Counted from the stretch's first letter, positions 7,985-18,234 are shown. The stretch is DNA of 40,715 nucleotides from Sulfurovum sp. (GCA_006212005.1 SDAZ01000002.1:1-40715), one strand, 5' to 3'. Notes: a model not told the origin generated them from the letters alone. A program made the numbers and translations.

Positions 7985-8937
7985 ATGAGCCAACCTTCTT
8001 TAGCAAATGCCTCTCTTATCGGCTGTATCATCTGATTTTTCCCATCACCACACCATAATGGAGCTAAAAGTGTATCATTATCAATCCCAGCAGTGAGTCG
8101 TTGAATCGACACTTCATCAGGCTTTAGTCTAATAGCCTCAACCAAAACATCAATATACTCCTCTCTTGATATCGGCGTAAACTCACCTTTTTTATAATCA
8201 TTTGCCAAAAGCGTATTTTTTACAACATATAAAGGGTGGTATTTTACAGAATCTATCCCCCAATCATAAGAAGCTTTAGCCGAATTTAACATCATCTCTT
8301 TTGTCTCATTTGGAAGTCCAAAGATAAGATGACCACAAACTTTTAAGCCCATTTTTTTCGCTTTTTTTATCGCTGTCTCAACATTGAGTGCATCATGTCC
8401 ACGATTTATCTTTTTTAAAGTCTCATCATAGATAGATTGAATCCCATACTCTATCCACACCTCTTTAGTTTTAGAAAGTTCAACCAAATATTCAAGTACT
8501 TCATCACTCACACTATCACTGCGTGTTCCAATACTAAGCCCTATAACCTCTTTATGCTCTAAAGATTTATCATAAAGTGCTTTAAGCGTTGAAAAAGGTG
8601 CGTAAGTATTGGTAAAAGATTGAAAATAAGCTAGAAATTTTTCAGACTCCAAAACTCTTTTTTGATATGCAATACTGTGATGAAGTTGAGAATATACATC
8701 ATGGAGTTGTTTATCTAAGATTGGGTTTGATTTGCTGTTTAGATTTAAAAAAAAACGCTCTTTACTAGAGACTAAATTTGGACTAAAAGAGTCATTTAAA
8801 CAAAATGTACATCCACCCTTAGCCACTGTTCCATCAATATTTGGACAGGTAAACCCACTAATACTTAGTGGAACTTTGGTTACCTTTGTCTTATATTTTT
8901 TCTTTAAATATCTACCAAATGTATTTAAATTTTTCAA
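7981..8937 (-). CDS. yhcC: Radical SAM protein, YhcC/TIGR01212 family
   Basis: 318 residues. The iron-sulfur motif is CPNIDGTVAKGGCTFC, the longer spacing (C-x12-C-x2-C) used by the YhcC/Elp3-like group rather than plain CxxxCxxC. Further family landmarks are IEYGIQSIYDETLKKINRGHD and GLKVCGHLIFGLPNETKEMM. The substrate is not firmly known; a role in RNA or cofactor modification is only inferred for the family. The gene begins 8 bases after purF ends and overlaps bioF by four bases, so it belongs to the long minus-strand operon. All expected motifs are intact. Confidence 0.9.
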   Translation of the reverse strand: MKNLNTFGRYLKKKYKTKVTKVPLSISGFTCPNIDGTVAKGGCTFCLNDSFSPNLVSSKERFFLNLNSKSNPILDKQLHDVYSQLHHSIAYQKRVLESEKFLAYFQSFTNTYAPFSTLKALYDKSLEHKEVIGLSIGTRSDSVSDEVLEYLVELSKTKEVWIEYGIQSIYDETLKKINRGHDALNVETAIKKAKKMGLKVCGHLIFGLPNETKEMMLNSAKASYDWGIDSVKYHPLYVVKNTLLANDYKKGEFTPISREEYIDVLVEAIRLKPDEVSIQRLTAGIDNDTLLAPLWCGDGKNQMIQPIREAFAKEGWLI

Positions 8938-8945
8938 AATCTACC

Positions 8946-10316
8946 TTAATCACTCGCACAACTTGGGCTATCTGCATTGCCTCCAGCAAAATAGTTACCA
9001 TCAAAACTTACCAATGAATACTCTCTATCGTCGCCCAATGCTTGTTTTAAACCATCAATCGAAAGAAATCCTAATGAATCAGCACCAATTCGCTCAGCAA
9101 TTTCACTTGGAGTAAATTTAGAAGATATCAGTTCGCCTATCGTTGGAGTGTCTATTCCATATCTACATGGAAATTTTATCTCTGGAGCAGCGATACGCAT
9201 ATGAACCTCTGTTGCCCCTGCCTCTTTGAGCATCTTGACTATCTGCTTTGAAGTTGTCCCTCGAACCAAAGAATCATCTATGATGGCAATTCTTTTTCCA
9301 GCTATCAGCTCTTTAATCGGTGAAAGTTTGAGTTTAACTTTAAGATTTCGTATCTCTTGAGTTGGCTCGATGAAAGTTCTACCTACATAGTGATTTCTTA
9401 CGATTGCCATCTCAAAGGGAACACCCAATCCTTCGGCAAATCCTCTAGCTGCAGCAACCCCACTATCTGGAACAGGAAGAACCAAATCAACCTCCGCAGG
9501 AGCTTCTTTAGCCAATATTTTGCCCATCTCAAGACGAGTTTTATAAACATTTTTACCATCAATGATAGAATCTGGTCGTGCAAAATAGATATACTCAAAC
9601 GCACATGGATGATAACTTGGTTCAAAAATCTGTTCACTCAAAGGTTCACTCATCCCCTCTTCAAAAGTAAGCATCTCCCCTGGTCTTACATCTCGAATAA
9701 ACTCAGCACCAACCAAATCCAAAGCACAAGTCTCACTTGCAACTATCCAACCACCACTCTTAAGTCTGCCTAAACTCATCGGTCGAATACCAAATCTATC
9801 ACGAATCGCAAAAAGTTTACTTCGACTCTGAATCAAAAGACAATACGCTCCTTCTATCTTGTGAAGCATATCTTTTATCCTATCTACAAGGCTATCTTCT
9901 TGACTTTTAGCCACAAGATGAACGATATTTTCTGTATCCATACCTGTTTGAAAAATCGCACCTCGCTCGATAAGTCGGTTTCGTACTTCATATTTATTGA
10001 CCAAATTACCATTATGAGCCACTGAAATCTCACCCAACTTATATCTTGCAAATACAGGTTGTGCATCTAAAATAGAATCTTGCCCAGCCGTAGAGTAACG
10101 ATTATGACCAATAGCACAATCCCCTTTTAATATACGAAAAGCCTCTTCATCAAATACATCAGTAACCAAACCTCTTTTTTTGATGAGATGAATCTTTTCA
10201 TTATTTGCAACACTTATACCCGTAGATTCTTGACCTCGATGTTGCATCGCAAAAAGTCCATAATAAGCGACTTTAGCTGCCTCTACATCACCGAAAACTC
10301 CAACAATTGCACACAT
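8946..10316 (-). CDS. purF: Amidophosphoribosyltransferase
   Basis: 456 residues. Catalyses the first committed step of purine synthesis: PRPP plus glutamine to phosphoribosylamine. The N-terminal glutaminase domain begins MCAIVGVFG, with Cys2 becoming the N-terminal nucleophile after methionine removal, followed by QHRGQESTG and GHNRYSTAG. The C-terminal phosphoribosyltransferase domain has the PRPP loop IAIIDDSLVRGTTSK. Cysteines typical of the iron-sulfur form are present (CAFEYIYFARPDS and C-terminal DSPSCASD). The gene starts one base after the dapB stop, so translation is probably coupled. Confidence 0.97.
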   Translation of the reverse strand: MCAIVGVFGDVEAAKVAYYGLFAMQHRGQESTGISVANNEKIHLIKKRGLVTDVFDEEAFRILKGDCAIGHNRYSTAGQDSILDAQPVFARYKLGEISVAHNGNLVNKYEVRNRLIERGAIFQTGMDTENIVHLVAKSQEDSLVDRIKDMLHKIEGAYCLLIQSRSKLFAIRDRFGIRPMSLGRLKSGGWIVASETCALDLVGAEFIRDVRPGEMLTFEEGMSEPLSEQIFEPSYHPCAFEYIYFARPDSIIDGKNVYKTRLEMGKILAKEAPAEVDLVLPVPDSGVAAARGFAEGLGVPFEMAIVRNHYVGRTFIEPTQEIRNLKVKLKLSPIKELIAGKRIAIIDDSLVRGTTSKQIVKMLKEAGATEVHMRIAAPEIKFPCRYGIDTPTIGELISSKFTPSEIAERIGADSLGFLSIDGLKQALGDDREYSLVSFDGNYFAGGNADSPSCASD

Positions 10317-10317
10317 A

Positions 10318-11085
10318 CTATATCCCCAAACAATCGTTTATGGAGTATAAACCTGCATCTTGAAACACTATCCATTTTGACGCTCGAATTGCACCTTTTG
10401 AAAAAGTCTCCCTTGAAGTTGCTGTATGATTGAGTTCCAAAAATTCACCATCATTGTAAAATCCGACCGTATGTCGCCCTACAACATCTCCTCCACGAAT
10501 CGCCATAACACCGATTTCGTCTTTAGTTCTCGCTCCAATTTGACCATCTCGACCACTGATTCTTACTTTATCAAGTTCAACACCACGCCCTTTAGCCGCA
10601 AACTCAGCCAGTGTTAAAGCCGTACCAGAAGGAGAATCAACTTTATGTCTATGATGCTGTTCAACTATCTCGATATCAAACTCTTTTAAAGTAGAAGCAA
10701 CCTGTTCAACCAACTGTTTTAATAGAGCAACTCCTAATGACATATTTGAAGAGTAAAGAACTGGCATCTTTTTAGAGACTTCTGCTAATAAATTTTGTTG
10801 ATGTAGATTTAAACCAGTGGTTGCGATAACCAATGGTTTTGGATTATTCAATGCACTTTCCATAAGAGATTGCGTAGCTATGGGTGCTGAAAAATCGATA
10901 ACAACATCACAATTTTCAAGCAAAACATCCATACTTTCAGTCACAACCACACTAGATGGCAATGCTCTTTTTAGCTCATCAAACACATGAACAGCCCCTA
11001 ACTCCATCTGTGTATCACTCAAAAGATTGTTGATTAACAAATCTCCAACTCGTCCTGTTGTTCCTACTATTCCTACTTTTTTCAT
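10318..11085 (-). CDS. dapB: 4-hydroxy-tetrahydrodipicolinate reductase
   Basis: 255 residues. Reduces the dihydrodipicolinate precursor with NAD(P)H on the way to diaminopimelate and lysine, thus feeding both protein and peptidoglycan synthesis. N-terminal Rossmann motif VGIVGTTGRVG; catalytic region EQHHRHKVDSPSGTAL; downstream GRDGQIGARTKDEIGVMAIRGG is diagnostic. I take the ATG at 11085 (MKKVGIVG), which overlaps the trxB stop as ATGA, instead of a longer frame reaching 11148 that would add 21 unrelated residues and lie inside trxB. Confidence 0.97.
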   Translation of the reverse strand: MKKVGIVGTTGRVGDLLINNLLSDTQMELGAVHVFDELKRALPSSVVVTESMDVLLENCDVVIDFSAPIATQSLMESALNNPKPLVIATTGLNLHQQNLLAEVSKKMPVLYSSNMSLGVALLKQLVEQVASTLKEFDIEIVEQHHRHKVDSPSGTALTLAEFAAKGRGVELDKVRISGRDGQIGARTKDEIGVMAIRGGDVVGRHTVGFYNDGEFLELNHTATSRETFSKGAIRASKWIVFQDAGLYSINDCLGI

Positions 11086-12020
11086 TCCATCTCCTGAATA
11101 TAACTTATAACACTTAGCCCAGCGACTGCACCATCTCCTGCTGCACAAACAACCTGTTTTTGAGCATCAGCTCTAAGGTCACCTGCTACAAAAAGTCCCT
11201 CTACTGAGGTTCTCATTTTCAAATCTACACTCACTTCACCATATTGATTAACTTCACAGATAAAGTTATCTTCATCGCTTTTAAGAACACCATTATTGAT
11301 ATTTCTTCCCACAAATACAAAAATACCATTTACCTCTAAAACGCTTTGCTCTGCATTTAAATTTTCCAATACTAAACGACTAAGCCCCATACTATCACCA
11401 ATTGCTTCTTTGATATGTGTATTTGTAATGATTTCAATATTTTGCGTTTTTTGAACTCTTTGGATAGTAAGTGGAGAAGCTCTAAACTCATCTCTTCTGT
11501 GGATAAGATAAACTTTTGAACAGATTTTTGAAAGATAATACGCCTCCTCAAGTGCAGTATCACCGCCACCTAAAACAGCTACTTCTCTATTTTTATAAAA
11601 AAATCCATCACAAGTCGCACAAGTACTAACCCCTCTACCAAAAAACTCATCTTCGCCCTTAAATCCTGCTCTTTTAGGCGTACTTCCAGTAGCAACGATA
11701 ACTGTTTTTGACTCGACTTTTTCACCACTTTCAAGAGTGAGTTCAAAATGTTCATCCACTTTTTTAACTTTAAGTACTTTTTCCATCTTATGAGTTAAAC
11801 CAAAATGAAAACACTGCTCCATCCAACTATCCATAAAGTCCATTCCTGTTTTTGTATGGTCAAAAAATCCTGGGTAGTTTTCTATCTCACTACTTTGAGT
11901 AATCTGCCCACCAGGAAGACCCATCTCAAACATAACAACATTTTTCAATCCACCTCTAGTGGTATATAATCCAGCAGTAAGTCCAGCAGGACCTCCACCA
12001 ATAATTGCACAATCTAACAT
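11082..12020 (-). CDS. trxB: Thioredoxin reductase
   Basis: 312 residues. Transfers electrons from NADPH through FAD and a redox disulfide to thioredoxin in the cytoplasm. FAD-binding IIGGGPAGLTAGLY at the N-terminus, active-site CATC (Cys134, Cys137), NADPH-binding VLGGGDTALEEA just after it, and a second FAD contact at VAGDLRADAQKQVVCAAGDG near the C-terminus. It lies 82 bases after trxA, its likely protein partner, with a terminator-like hairpin between. It overlaps dapB by four bases and probably heads that downstream operon. Confidence 0.97.
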   Translation of the reverse strand: MLDCAIIGGGPAGLTAGLYTTRGGLKNVVMFEMGLPGGQITQSSEIENYPGFFDHTKTGMDFMDSWMEQCFHFGLTHKMEKVLKVKKVDEHFELTLESGEKVESKTVIVATGSTPKRAGFKGEDEFFGRGVSTCATCDGFFYKNREVAVLGGGDTALEEAYYLSKICSKVYLIHRRDEFRASPLTIQRVQKTQNIEIITNTHIKEAIGDSMGLSRLVLENLNAEQSVLEVNGIFVFVGRNINNGVLKSDEDNFICEVNQYGEVSVDLKMRTSVEGLFVAGDLRADAQKQVVCAAGDGAVAGLSVISYIQEME

Positions 12021-12080
12021 GAAATATCCTTTGAAATTTAAAAAAATTAATCACAATGAAAATTTTTTCTAAAATTCAAA

Positions 12081-12097
12081 CCCCTCAAAGAGAGGAG
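12081..12097 (-). terminator. Hairpin after trxA
   Basis: Read on the minus strand, CTCCTC pairs with GAGGGG (one G-U pair) around TCTTT, and the run TTTGAATTTT follows. It begins only a few bases after the trxA stop and may terminate or attenuate transcription into trxB. Confidence 0.6.
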
Positions 12098-12102
12098 TGA
12101 AA

Positions 12103-12423
12103 TTATGCTAAAAGAGCATCTATTTTTTGAGCAAAAGTAGCTTTTGATGCAGCACCTACCATTTGTTCTACCATTACACCATCTTTGAAGAAAAGGATAG
12201 TTGGGATAGAACGAATACCAAATTTAACAGCGATATCTTGTTGCTCATCTGTATTGACTTTACAAATCTTAGCTCTACCTTCAAAATCACCTGCTAATTC
12301 TTCGACTGCTGGAGCAATCATTCTACAAGGTCCACACCAAGGTGCCCAAAAATCTACCATAGCAACACCTTCGCCGATAGTCGCCTCAAAGTTTGAGTTT
12401 GTTAGCTCAATATATTTTGCCAT
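12103..12423 (-). CDS. trxA: Thioredoxin
   Basis: 106 residues, the standard length of thioredoxin 1. A cytoplasmic disulfide reductant, regenerated by TrxB encoded next to it. Active site WAPWCGPC with Cys30 and Cys33, the conserved cis-proline at RSIPTILFF, and the buried Asp near VDFWA. It has its own promoter (TATAAT at 12460-12455) and is followed by a hairpin, so it can be expressed alone. Confidence 0.98.
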   Translation of the reverse strand: MAKYIELTNSNFEATIGEGVAMVDFWAPWCGPCRMIAPAVEELAGDFEGRAKICKVNTDEQQDIAVKFGIRSIPTILFFKDGVMVEQMVGAASKATFAQKIDALLA

Positions 12424-12454
12424 TATTATTCCTTTATCTTGTTTTGAGTTGAGT

Positions 12455-12460
12455 ATTATA
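12455..12460 (-). promoter_or_regulatory. trxA promoter -10 box
   Basis: A perfect TATAAT on the minus strand, 32 bases upstream of the trxA ATG. No clear -35 is visible, as is usual for vegetative promoters in Campylobacterota. Confidence 0.6.
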
Positions 12461-12589
12461 CAAAAAAATGGTTAAACCGACATTTTTTAGAAGTATAATT
12501 TAAAACTAAACAAAACACTTATAACCAAAGTTAACTTATTTGTCAAGATAAAAAAAGTTTTTGAAAAAAGAGGAAGAATTAGATATAGA

Positions 12590-12607
12590 GGTTTAAAATC
12601 TTAAACC
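12590..12607 (-). terminator. Hairpin after pckA, related to the GTAGGG palindromes
   Basis: GGTTTAA and TTAAACC pair around AATC, 20 bases beyond the pckA stop. With its flanks the minus strand reads GTAGGGGTTTAAG, close to the palindrome at 31583-31612, so this looks like a decayed copy now serving as a terminator. The rest of 12461-12589 holds no gene that I can see. Confidence 0.5.
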
Positions 12608-12627
12608 CCTACTTCATTTAATAAGAT

Positions 12628-14220
12628 TTAGAGTTGAGGTCCAGCACTTGAATAGTCAAACTCGCTACCATTGTCATTATATCGATTGAAATTATCAATA
12701 AACATACTTGCCAATGTTTTAAGATTTGTATCATATTCATCTTTTGAACTCCAAGTATTCCGAGGATTTAAGATATTATTATCTGATATCCCCTCTATAC
12801 TTTTTGGAATAGAAAGATTAAAGACATCTAAAACTTCAAATTCGCTATCATTGATAGAGCCATCTAAGATACTATTGATGCAAACTCTCGTATCTTTTAA
12901 ACTCATTCTTTTACCAACACCGTAAGCACCACCGCTCCAACCAGTGTTAATAAGATAAACATTTACACCATGCTCTTGCATCTTTTCACCCAAAAGTTTA
13001 GCATAAACTGTTGGATGCAGAGGTAAAAATGCCTCTCCAAAACAAGCACTAAAAGTAGCCACAGGCTCTGTAATACCTCGCTCTGTTCCCGCAACTTTAG
13101 CTGTATATCCACTCAAAAAGTAATACATAGCTTGTTCTTTTGTAAGTTTACTCACAGGAGGTAAAACACCAAATGCATCAGCACTCAAAAAGATGATATT
13201 TTTCGGATGACCAGCTTTTAAATCCTCTTTATGATTTTCGATATGCTCTATAGGATAAGATACTCTTGTATTTTCAGTTTTTGAGATATCGCAATAATCA
13301 ACTAAGCCATCACCATCACAAACAACATTTTCTAAAAGTGCATCTTTTTTTATCGCTCCATAAATCTCAGGCTCTTTGTCAGCTTCAAGATTGACCACTT
13401 TTGCATAACATCCACCCTCAAAATTGAAAACGCCCTCTTCATCCCAACCATGCTCATCATCACCAATCAAAGCACGATTTGGGTCTGTCGAAAGAGTTGT
13501 TTTACCTGTCCCTGAAAGTCCAAAAAAAAGGGCTACATCTCCATCTTTGCCAACATTTGCTGAACAATGCATAGGAAGTTTATTTGCAAGTGGTAACCAG
13601 TAATTCATCATGGCGAAAATTCCTTTTTTCATCTCTCCACCATACCATGTTCCACCGATAACTGAAATATTATCTTCTACATTGAACAAAACGAAAACAT
13701 CAGAATTCAATCCATGTTCTTTAAAATTTTCATTTGTAGCTTTACATGCATTGTAAACCACAAAATCTGGTTCAAATAGCTCTAACTCTTCTTTCGTTGG
13801 TCTAATAAACATATTTTTAACAAAATGTGCTTGCCAAGAGACCTCAGAGACAAAACGAATAGATTTTCGACTCGCTTCACTAGCACCAGCAAATACATCC
13901 ATAATATAGATTTCTTTACCTGAGAGCTGTTTTTTAGCTACCTCTAAAAGTTCATTGTATGTCTCTTTTTTTATAGGTCTGTTTACATCACCCCAAGATA
14001 TATATTTATTTGATGGCTCTTGCTCAACAAAATATTTATCTTTTGGACTTCTACCTGTAAATATACCTGTATCACACATAGCAGCACCAGAGTACGAAAT
14101 CTCACACTCTTTATCCGCTATCTCATGTGCTTGAAGTTCATCGTAACTAAGATTGTAATAAATCTTTGATATATCTGCTAATCCTAAATCTTCAAGCCTA
14201 TTTGGAATTTTATCGCTCAT
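12628..14220 (-). CDS. pckA: Phosphoenolpyruvate carboxykinase (ATP)
   Basis: 530 residues. Interconverts oxaloacetate plus ATP with PEP plus CO2 and ADP, at the branch between the TCA cycle and gluconeogenesis. Family landmarks: [14 protein letters not shown] (substrate loop), [20 protein letters not shown] leading into the P-loop [16 protein letters not shown], then [20 protein letters not shown] (metal and ATP binding), and [21 protein letters not shown]. The gene starts 19 bases after pycB, an order I recall from Campylobacter jejuni, so pyruvate can be carried to PEP by two adjacent gene products. Confidence 0.97.
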   Translation of the reverse strand: MSDKIPNRLEDLGLADISKIYYNLSYDELQAHEIADKECEISYSGAAMCDTGIFTGRSPKDKYFVEQEPSNKYISWGDVNRPIKKETYNELLEVAKKQLSGKEIYIMDVFAGASEASRKSIRFVSEVSWQAHFVKNMFIRPTKEELELFEPDFVVYNACKATNENFKEHGLNSDVFVLFNVEDNISVIGGTWYGGEMKKGIFAMMNYWLPLANKLPMHCSANVGKDGDVALFFGLSGTGKTTLSTDPNRALIGDDEHGWDEEGVFNFEGGCYAKVVNLEADKEPEIYGAIKKDALLENVVCDGDGLVDYCDISKTENTRVSYPIEHIENHKEDLKAGHPKNIIFLSADAFGVLPPVSKLTKEQAMYYFLSGYTAKVAGTERGITEPVATFSACFGEAFLPLHPTVYAKLLGEKMQEHGVNVYLINTGWSGGAYGVGKRMSLKDTRVCINSILDGSINDSEFEVLDVFNLSIPKSIEGISDNNILNPRNTWSSKDEYDTNLKTLASMFIDNFNRYNDNGSEFDYSSAGPQL

Positions 14221-14239
14221 ACTTTCGGTTACCTTTTGC

Positions 14240-16015
14240 CTATTCCATAGTCGCTAAAAGCTGACCATCTGCAACGGCATCATTTGGATTTACATTTAAA
14301 GAGGCTACAACACCAGATTTTGGAGCATGAACTTCGATTTCCATCTTCATCGCTTCAAGAATCATCAAAACATCACCCTCTTTTACGCTATCACCAACTT
14401 TAACATTGATTTTCCATACATTTCCTGGAGTTTGTGATTTAACTTCTGTTGCACCATTTGTTCCTGAAACAGCTTGTGAAGCCACTGGAGCTGACTCTTG
14501 AATTTTGATATCAACATTACCCTCTGCTACTTGAACACTATATTTCTTACCATCAACTACAACTGTATAATTTCCGCTCATATCTCCCCCTCTATTTGTT
14601 TGTAAATTTTTACCTTTTCTTACCATCAAAGGTGCTTCACCTTTTAAGAAAGCTATACCTTTTTTATCACAAGCTGCTGCAATAAAAATATTCTCTTCTG
14701 TTATCTCTAAACTCTCATCTTCCAAAACTTTTGCCCAATAAGCAATTGATTTGGTTTCATCTCTATCTGCAATATCAAGTGGATTTTCAGTTGTTGGGTC
14801 AAGTTTAAGTTGAGCTGATGCTAACTCGATAATCTCTTTATCTGCCTCAACTGGAGTTTTACCAAAATAACCTAAAACCATTCTACCATAACCAGGAGCT
14901 ATCTGTTTCCATGGGCCAAACATAACATTAGCATAAGCTTGTTGCCAATAAAATTGACTTACAGGTGTCACAGATGTTCCATAACCACCTCGCTCAACTA
15001 CCTCTTTCATCGCCAAAATAACTTCATCAAACTTATCAAGGTTACCCGCATCTCTCATCATTTGAGTATTTGCAGTTAATGCACCACCTGGCATTGGAGA
15101 GAAAGGAATAAGTGGAGATACTTGCGTAGCCTCTGGTGGAATCATATATTCACTTAAACATTGAGCCAAAGTCTCTTCATATTTGAGAATTTTACCTAAA
15201 TCTAAATCACCAAGATTATAATTTGCACCTTTTGTAGCATGTAACATCGTCAAAATATCTGGTTGACTTGTACCACCACTTACAGGAGAAGCCGCCAAAT
15301 CTATACCATTTGCTCCAGCTTCAAGTGCCGCCAAATATGAAGCAACACTTACACCAGCTGTCTCATGAGTGTGAAGTCTTAAATGAACTTCATCACCTAA
15401 AAGTCTTCTCGCCATTGAGATGGTTTCATAAACTTTATGTGGATTTGAAGTTCCACTTGCATCTTTAAAACATACGCTATCAAATGATAAACCACTATCC
15501 AAAATATTTCTAAGTGTTTTTTCATAAAAGGCTACATCATGTGCACCAGTACATTTTGGTGGTAAATCCATCATCGTTACAACAACTTCATGATTTAAAC
15601 CATGTCTTTTGATACACTCTGCACTATACGCTAAATTATTAACATCATTTAAAGCGTCAAAGTTTCTAATCGTTGAAGTACCATGTTTTTTGAAAAGTTT
15701 TGCATGTAGGTCAATCATCTCTCTACTGCCCGTGTCAAGCATAACTGTATTGATACCACGAGAAAGAGTTTGAAGATTGGCATCAGGTCCAACAATTTCT
15801 CTAAATCTATCCATCATCTCAAACGCATCTTCTTGGAGATAAAAGTACAAGCTTTGGAATCTTGCTCCGCCACCAAATTCAAAGTGAGTAATACCAGCTT
15901 TTTTTGCAGCCTCAACAGCTGGGAAAAAGTCATTCATTAACACTCGACCACCAAAAACAGATTGGAATCCGTCCCTAAATGTTGTGTCCATAATATCAAT
16001 ATATTTTTTAGCCAT
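14240..16015 (-). CDS. pycB: Pyruvate carboxylase subunit B / oxaloacetate decarboxylase alpha type
   Basis: About 591 residues. The N-terminal carboxyltransferase domain ([50 protein letters not shown]) is followed by a central conserved carboxylase domain, a linker, and a C-terminal biotinyl domain with EAMKMEIEV carrying the biotinylated lysine. In Campylobacterota this subunit works with a separate biotin carboxylase (PycA, not in this window) to make oxaloacetate from pyruvate. A sodium-pump decarboxylase is less likely since no beta or gamma subunit lies nearby. I prefer the ATG at 16015 ([10 protein letters not shown]), preceded by GAGGGTGGAG, over an in-frame GTG two codons upstream. 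Confidence 0.93.
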   Translation of the reverse strand: MAKKYIDIMDTTFRDGFQSVFGGRVLMNDFFPAVEAAKKAGITHFEFGGGARFQSLYFYLQEDAFEMMDRFREIVGPDANLQTLSRGINTVMLDTGSREMIDLHAKLFKKHGTSTIRNFDALNDVNNLAYSAECIKRHGLNHEVVVTMMDLPPKCTGAHDVAFYEKTLRNILDSGLSFDSVCFKDASGTSNPHKVYETISMARRLLGDEVHLRLHTHETAGVSVASYLAALEAGANGIDLAASPVSGGTSQPDILTMLHATKGANYNLGDLDLGKILKYEETLAQCLSEYMIPPEATQVSPLIPFSPMPGGALTANTQMMRDAGNLDKFDEVILAMKEVVERGGYGTSVTPVSQFYWQQAYANVMFGPWKQIAPGYGRMVLGYFGKTPVEADKEIIELASAQLKLDPTTENPLDIADRDETKSIAYWAKVLEDESLEITEENIFIAAACDKKGIAFLKGEAPLMVRKGKNLQTNRGGDMSGNYTVVVDGKKYSVQVAEGNVDIKIQESAPVASQAVSGTNGATEVKSQTPGNVWKINVKVGDSVKEGDVLMILEAMKMEIEVHAPKSGVVASLNVNPNDAVADGQLLATME

Positions 16016-16050
16016 CTCCACCCTCTATTTTGTGAAATAACATTAAAAAC

Positions 16051-16070
16051 CATACCCTTAAAAAGAGTAT
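16051..16070 (-). terminator. Terminator of the DEAD-box helicase gene
   Basis: On the minus strand ATACTCTT pairs with AAGGGTAT (one G-U) around TTT, and GGTTTTTAATG follows: an 8-bp stem with a short U-run. It lies 50 bases beyond the helicase stop and some 30 bases before the pycB start. Confidence 0.65.
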
Positions 16071-16120
16071 AGTTTTAAAATTTGTAACCATAATTTTAAA
16101 ATAAATTTACTTGAATAAGC

Positions 16121-17503
16121 TTAATTGGTAGTATCTTTTTTTTGCCTTTTTTTGCGTGTTACTTTTTGCCTACTGTTTTTAGGCTCTTGCACTACACTAC
16201 TTGTTGTAAAAGTGTTATTTTTTGATATTATTTCATCAGAAACACTGTTCACAAGAAGCATTGCAATTCTCTCTACAAACTCATGATAATCCATATCTTC
16301 CATACTATCAATAAAATTATAAGCGATATCGGCAACCTCAACACTATTTACCATCTCTTTTAGTCTTCCTAAAATCTCACTTTCATCTGGCAATCCATCA
16401 ATAGAAGCAAACTGAAGCGACGCACCAACCTCATTTTGAATCCTCTTTAACTCTCTAAACTCTTCTGTTGAAACCAAGGTAATCGCTTTACCTTTCTTCC
16501 CTGCCCTACCCGTTCTACCAATTCGATGAACATAACTTTGTGGGTCAAAAGGGATATGATAGTTAAAAACATGTGTCACACCTTTGATATCAAGACCTCT
16601 TGCAGCCACATCTGTTGCTACCAAAATCTTAATCTCACCACTTCGATACCCTTTGACCATCTCATCTCTAAGGCTTTGCTCCATATCTCCATGAAGACCA
16701 CCACAAAGATGTCCCAATGCTTTTAGATGTTCACTTACCCTATCAACCTCTTTCCTTGTTCGACAAAAAATAAGAGATTTTTCAATATCATCGTCGTCAA
16801 GAAGTTGGATAATCGCATCATCTCGTTTTGACTCATCTATTACATAATATAACTGCTCTATTTTATTATTTGTAGTTGACTCATCTGCTTGTATAACTGA
16901 TATATACTCAGGTTCAAATAAAATATCTTTCGCCAACTCTTTAATCGGTTCAGGCATCGTTGCTGAAAAAAGAAGTGTTTGTCTTGTTTGAGGGATAAAA
17001 GTAAAAATCTCTTTGATTTCATCTAAAAAACCCATATCCAACATCTCATCAGCTTCATCTAAAACAACGATTTGAGGATTAAAAGACTCAATTTTACCTT
17101 TTTGATATAAATCTTTAAGTCGCCCTGGGGTTGAAACCACAACTTGAACCCCTTTATTGATAAGAGCTATTTGTCGCCCATATCCAACACCACCATAAAC
17201 AGAGAGGGTTCGTATCCCAGCAAAACGACCTAAATGGTATAATTCATCGCTCACTTGCATCGCCAACTCTCGTGTTGGAGTTATAACCAAAACCTTCTCT
17301 ATCTCACCGAGTACTATCTTATTCATAATAGGCAAACCAAAAGCAGCAGTTTTCCCTGTACCCGTATGTGCTTGTCCTACCAAATCTTTACCAGACATAA
17401 TTAAAGGAATTGCCAATTCTTGAATGGGGCTAGGCTCTTTAAATCCTGCTATCTTTATCCCTTTAGCTATATCTTTTGTAAAGTTAAAATTATTAAATGT
17501 CAT
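16121..17503 (-). CDS. deaD: DEAD-box RNA helicase
   Basis: 460 residues. ATP-dependent RNA unwinding; bacterial members act in ribosome assembly, cold adaptation and mRNA decay. Motifs in order: Q-motif with PSPIQELAIP, Walker A AHTGTGKTAAFG, PTRELAMQ, TPGRLKD, DEAD in VVLDEADEMLDMGF, SAT in LLFSATMP, then the second RecA domain with IFCRTRKEVDRV, VATDVAARGLDIKGV and HRIGRTGRAGKKG. The C-terminus has a basic, likely disordered tail (QKVTRKKRQKKDTTN) suited to RNA binding. The subfamily (RhlE, CshA or DeaD) cannot be settled by eye. It is followed by its own terminator. Confidence 0.93.
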   Translation of the reverse strand: MTFNNFNFTKDIAKGIKIAGFKEPSPIQELAIPLIMSGKDLVGQAHTGTGKTAAFGLPIMNKIVLGEIEKVLVITPTRELAMQVSDELYHLGRFAGIRTLSVYGGVGYGRQIALINKGVQVVVSTPGRLKDLYQKGKIESFNPQIVVLDEADEMLDMGFLDEIKEIFTFIPQTRQTLLFSATMPEPIKELAKDILFEPEYISVIQADESTTNNKIEQLYYVIDESKRDDAIIQLLDDDDIEKSLIFCRTRKEVDRVSEHLKALGHLCGGLHGDMEQSLRDEMVKGYRSGEIKILVATDVAARGLDIKGVTHVFNYHIPFDPQSYVHRIGRTGRAGKKGKAITLVSTEEFRELKRIQNEVGASLQFASIDGLPDESEILGRLKEMVNSVEVADIAYNFIDSMEDMDYHEFVERIAMLLVNSVSDEIISKNNTFTTSSVVQEPKNSRQKVTRKKRQKKDTTN

Positions 17504-17538
17504 ATTTTCCTCATTTTTTTAGTCCAAAAACCTAAAAA

Positions 17539-18162
17539 TCAATCTACAATTTTTAAAATTTCTCGTAAATCTTTTTTATCAATAATATGTGATGCCTCAG
17601 CTTTTAAGACTTCTTTTGCACAAAATGCAACTCTTATGGATGCATGAGCGAACATACTCAAATCATTTGCTCCATCACCAACAACCATTGTTTCATCTGG
17701 GCTTATATTTAAAAGACTTTGAAGTCTAGTTAGCATATCACCTTTTGACGAACCCCACATCATATCTCCGCCGACCAATCCTGTGAGGATTCCATCTTTT
17801 TGATGTAAAATATTTGAAAAATCAGCATCGATTCCTAAAATCTTAGATGCTGGTGAGGTGGCATTTCTAAAACCACCAGAGAAACATATCACTCGATAAC
17901 CTTTAGCTTTTAAGCCACTAATCGTATCAAATGCACCCTCCATCAAAGGTAGATTTTGACATATCTCATCAACAATATTTACATCTAACCCACGCAATAG
18001 GGCAACTCTCTCTTGAAGAGCATCAAAAAAATCAAGCTCTCCAGCCATTGCTTTTTCAGTAATCTTAGCAACCTTAGATTCTAATCCAAGTGGTTTAGCC
18101 AAAAAGTCAATAGTCTCACCGTCCATTAGAGTCGAATCAAAATCAAATACTGCCAATTTCAT
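17539..18162 (-). CDS. serB: Phosphoserine phosphatase
   Basis: 207 residues. HAD-family enzyme for the last step of serine synthesis. Motif I is DFDSTLMDGE, with nucleophile Asp7 and general acid Asp9. Motif II is the serine in CFSGGFRNA, and motif III is MVVGDGANDLSMFAHA. The cap residues SKVAKITEKAMAGELDF are typical of SerB. There is no N-terminal ACT domain, so this is the short form. It is divergently transcribed from metF across 72 bases that carry overlapping -10 boxes, and lies 35 bases upstream of the helicase gene. Confidence 0.93.
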   Translation of the reverse strand: MKLAVFDFDSTLMDGETIDFLAKPLGLESKVAKITEKAMAGELDFFDALQERVALLRGLDVNIVDEICQNLPLMEGAFDTISGLKAKGYRVICFSGGFRNATSPASKILGIDADFSNILHQKDGILTGLVGGDMMWGSSKGDMLTRLQSLLNISPDETMVVGDGANDLSMFAHASIRVAFCAKEVLKAEASHIIDKKDLREILKIVD

Positions 18163-18192
18163 CGTATATCCTTACTTTTTGTTTAAATTAGG

Positions 18193-18198
18193 TAGAAT
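18193..18198 (+). promoter_or_regulatory. Probable -10 box of the metF-mreC gene string
   Basis: TAGAAT on the plus strand, 36 bases upstream of the metF ATG. It overlaps the serB -10 by two bases, so the two promoters probably compete for polymerase. Confidence 0.45.
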
Positions 18199-18202
18199 TA
18201 TA
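18197..18202 (-). promoter_or_regulatory. serB promoter -10 box
   Basis: TATAAT on the minus strand, 34 bases before the serB ATG, in the short divergent spacer with metF. Confidence 0.55.
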
Positions 18203-18234
18203 GCCAATTTAAATTAGGATTACAATTTTAAGAT

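Noticed and set aside
11085-11148. Longer dapB frame starting at 11148
   Set aside because: The extra 21 residues lie wholly inside trxB and do not resemble DapB; the ATG at 11085 overlaps the trxB stop as ATGA and begins with the Rossmann motif.
12494-12499. Plus-strand TATAAT in the spacer upstream of trxA
   Set aside because: No gene, hairpin series or terminator follows on the plus strand before pckA; probably chance in AT-rich DNA.
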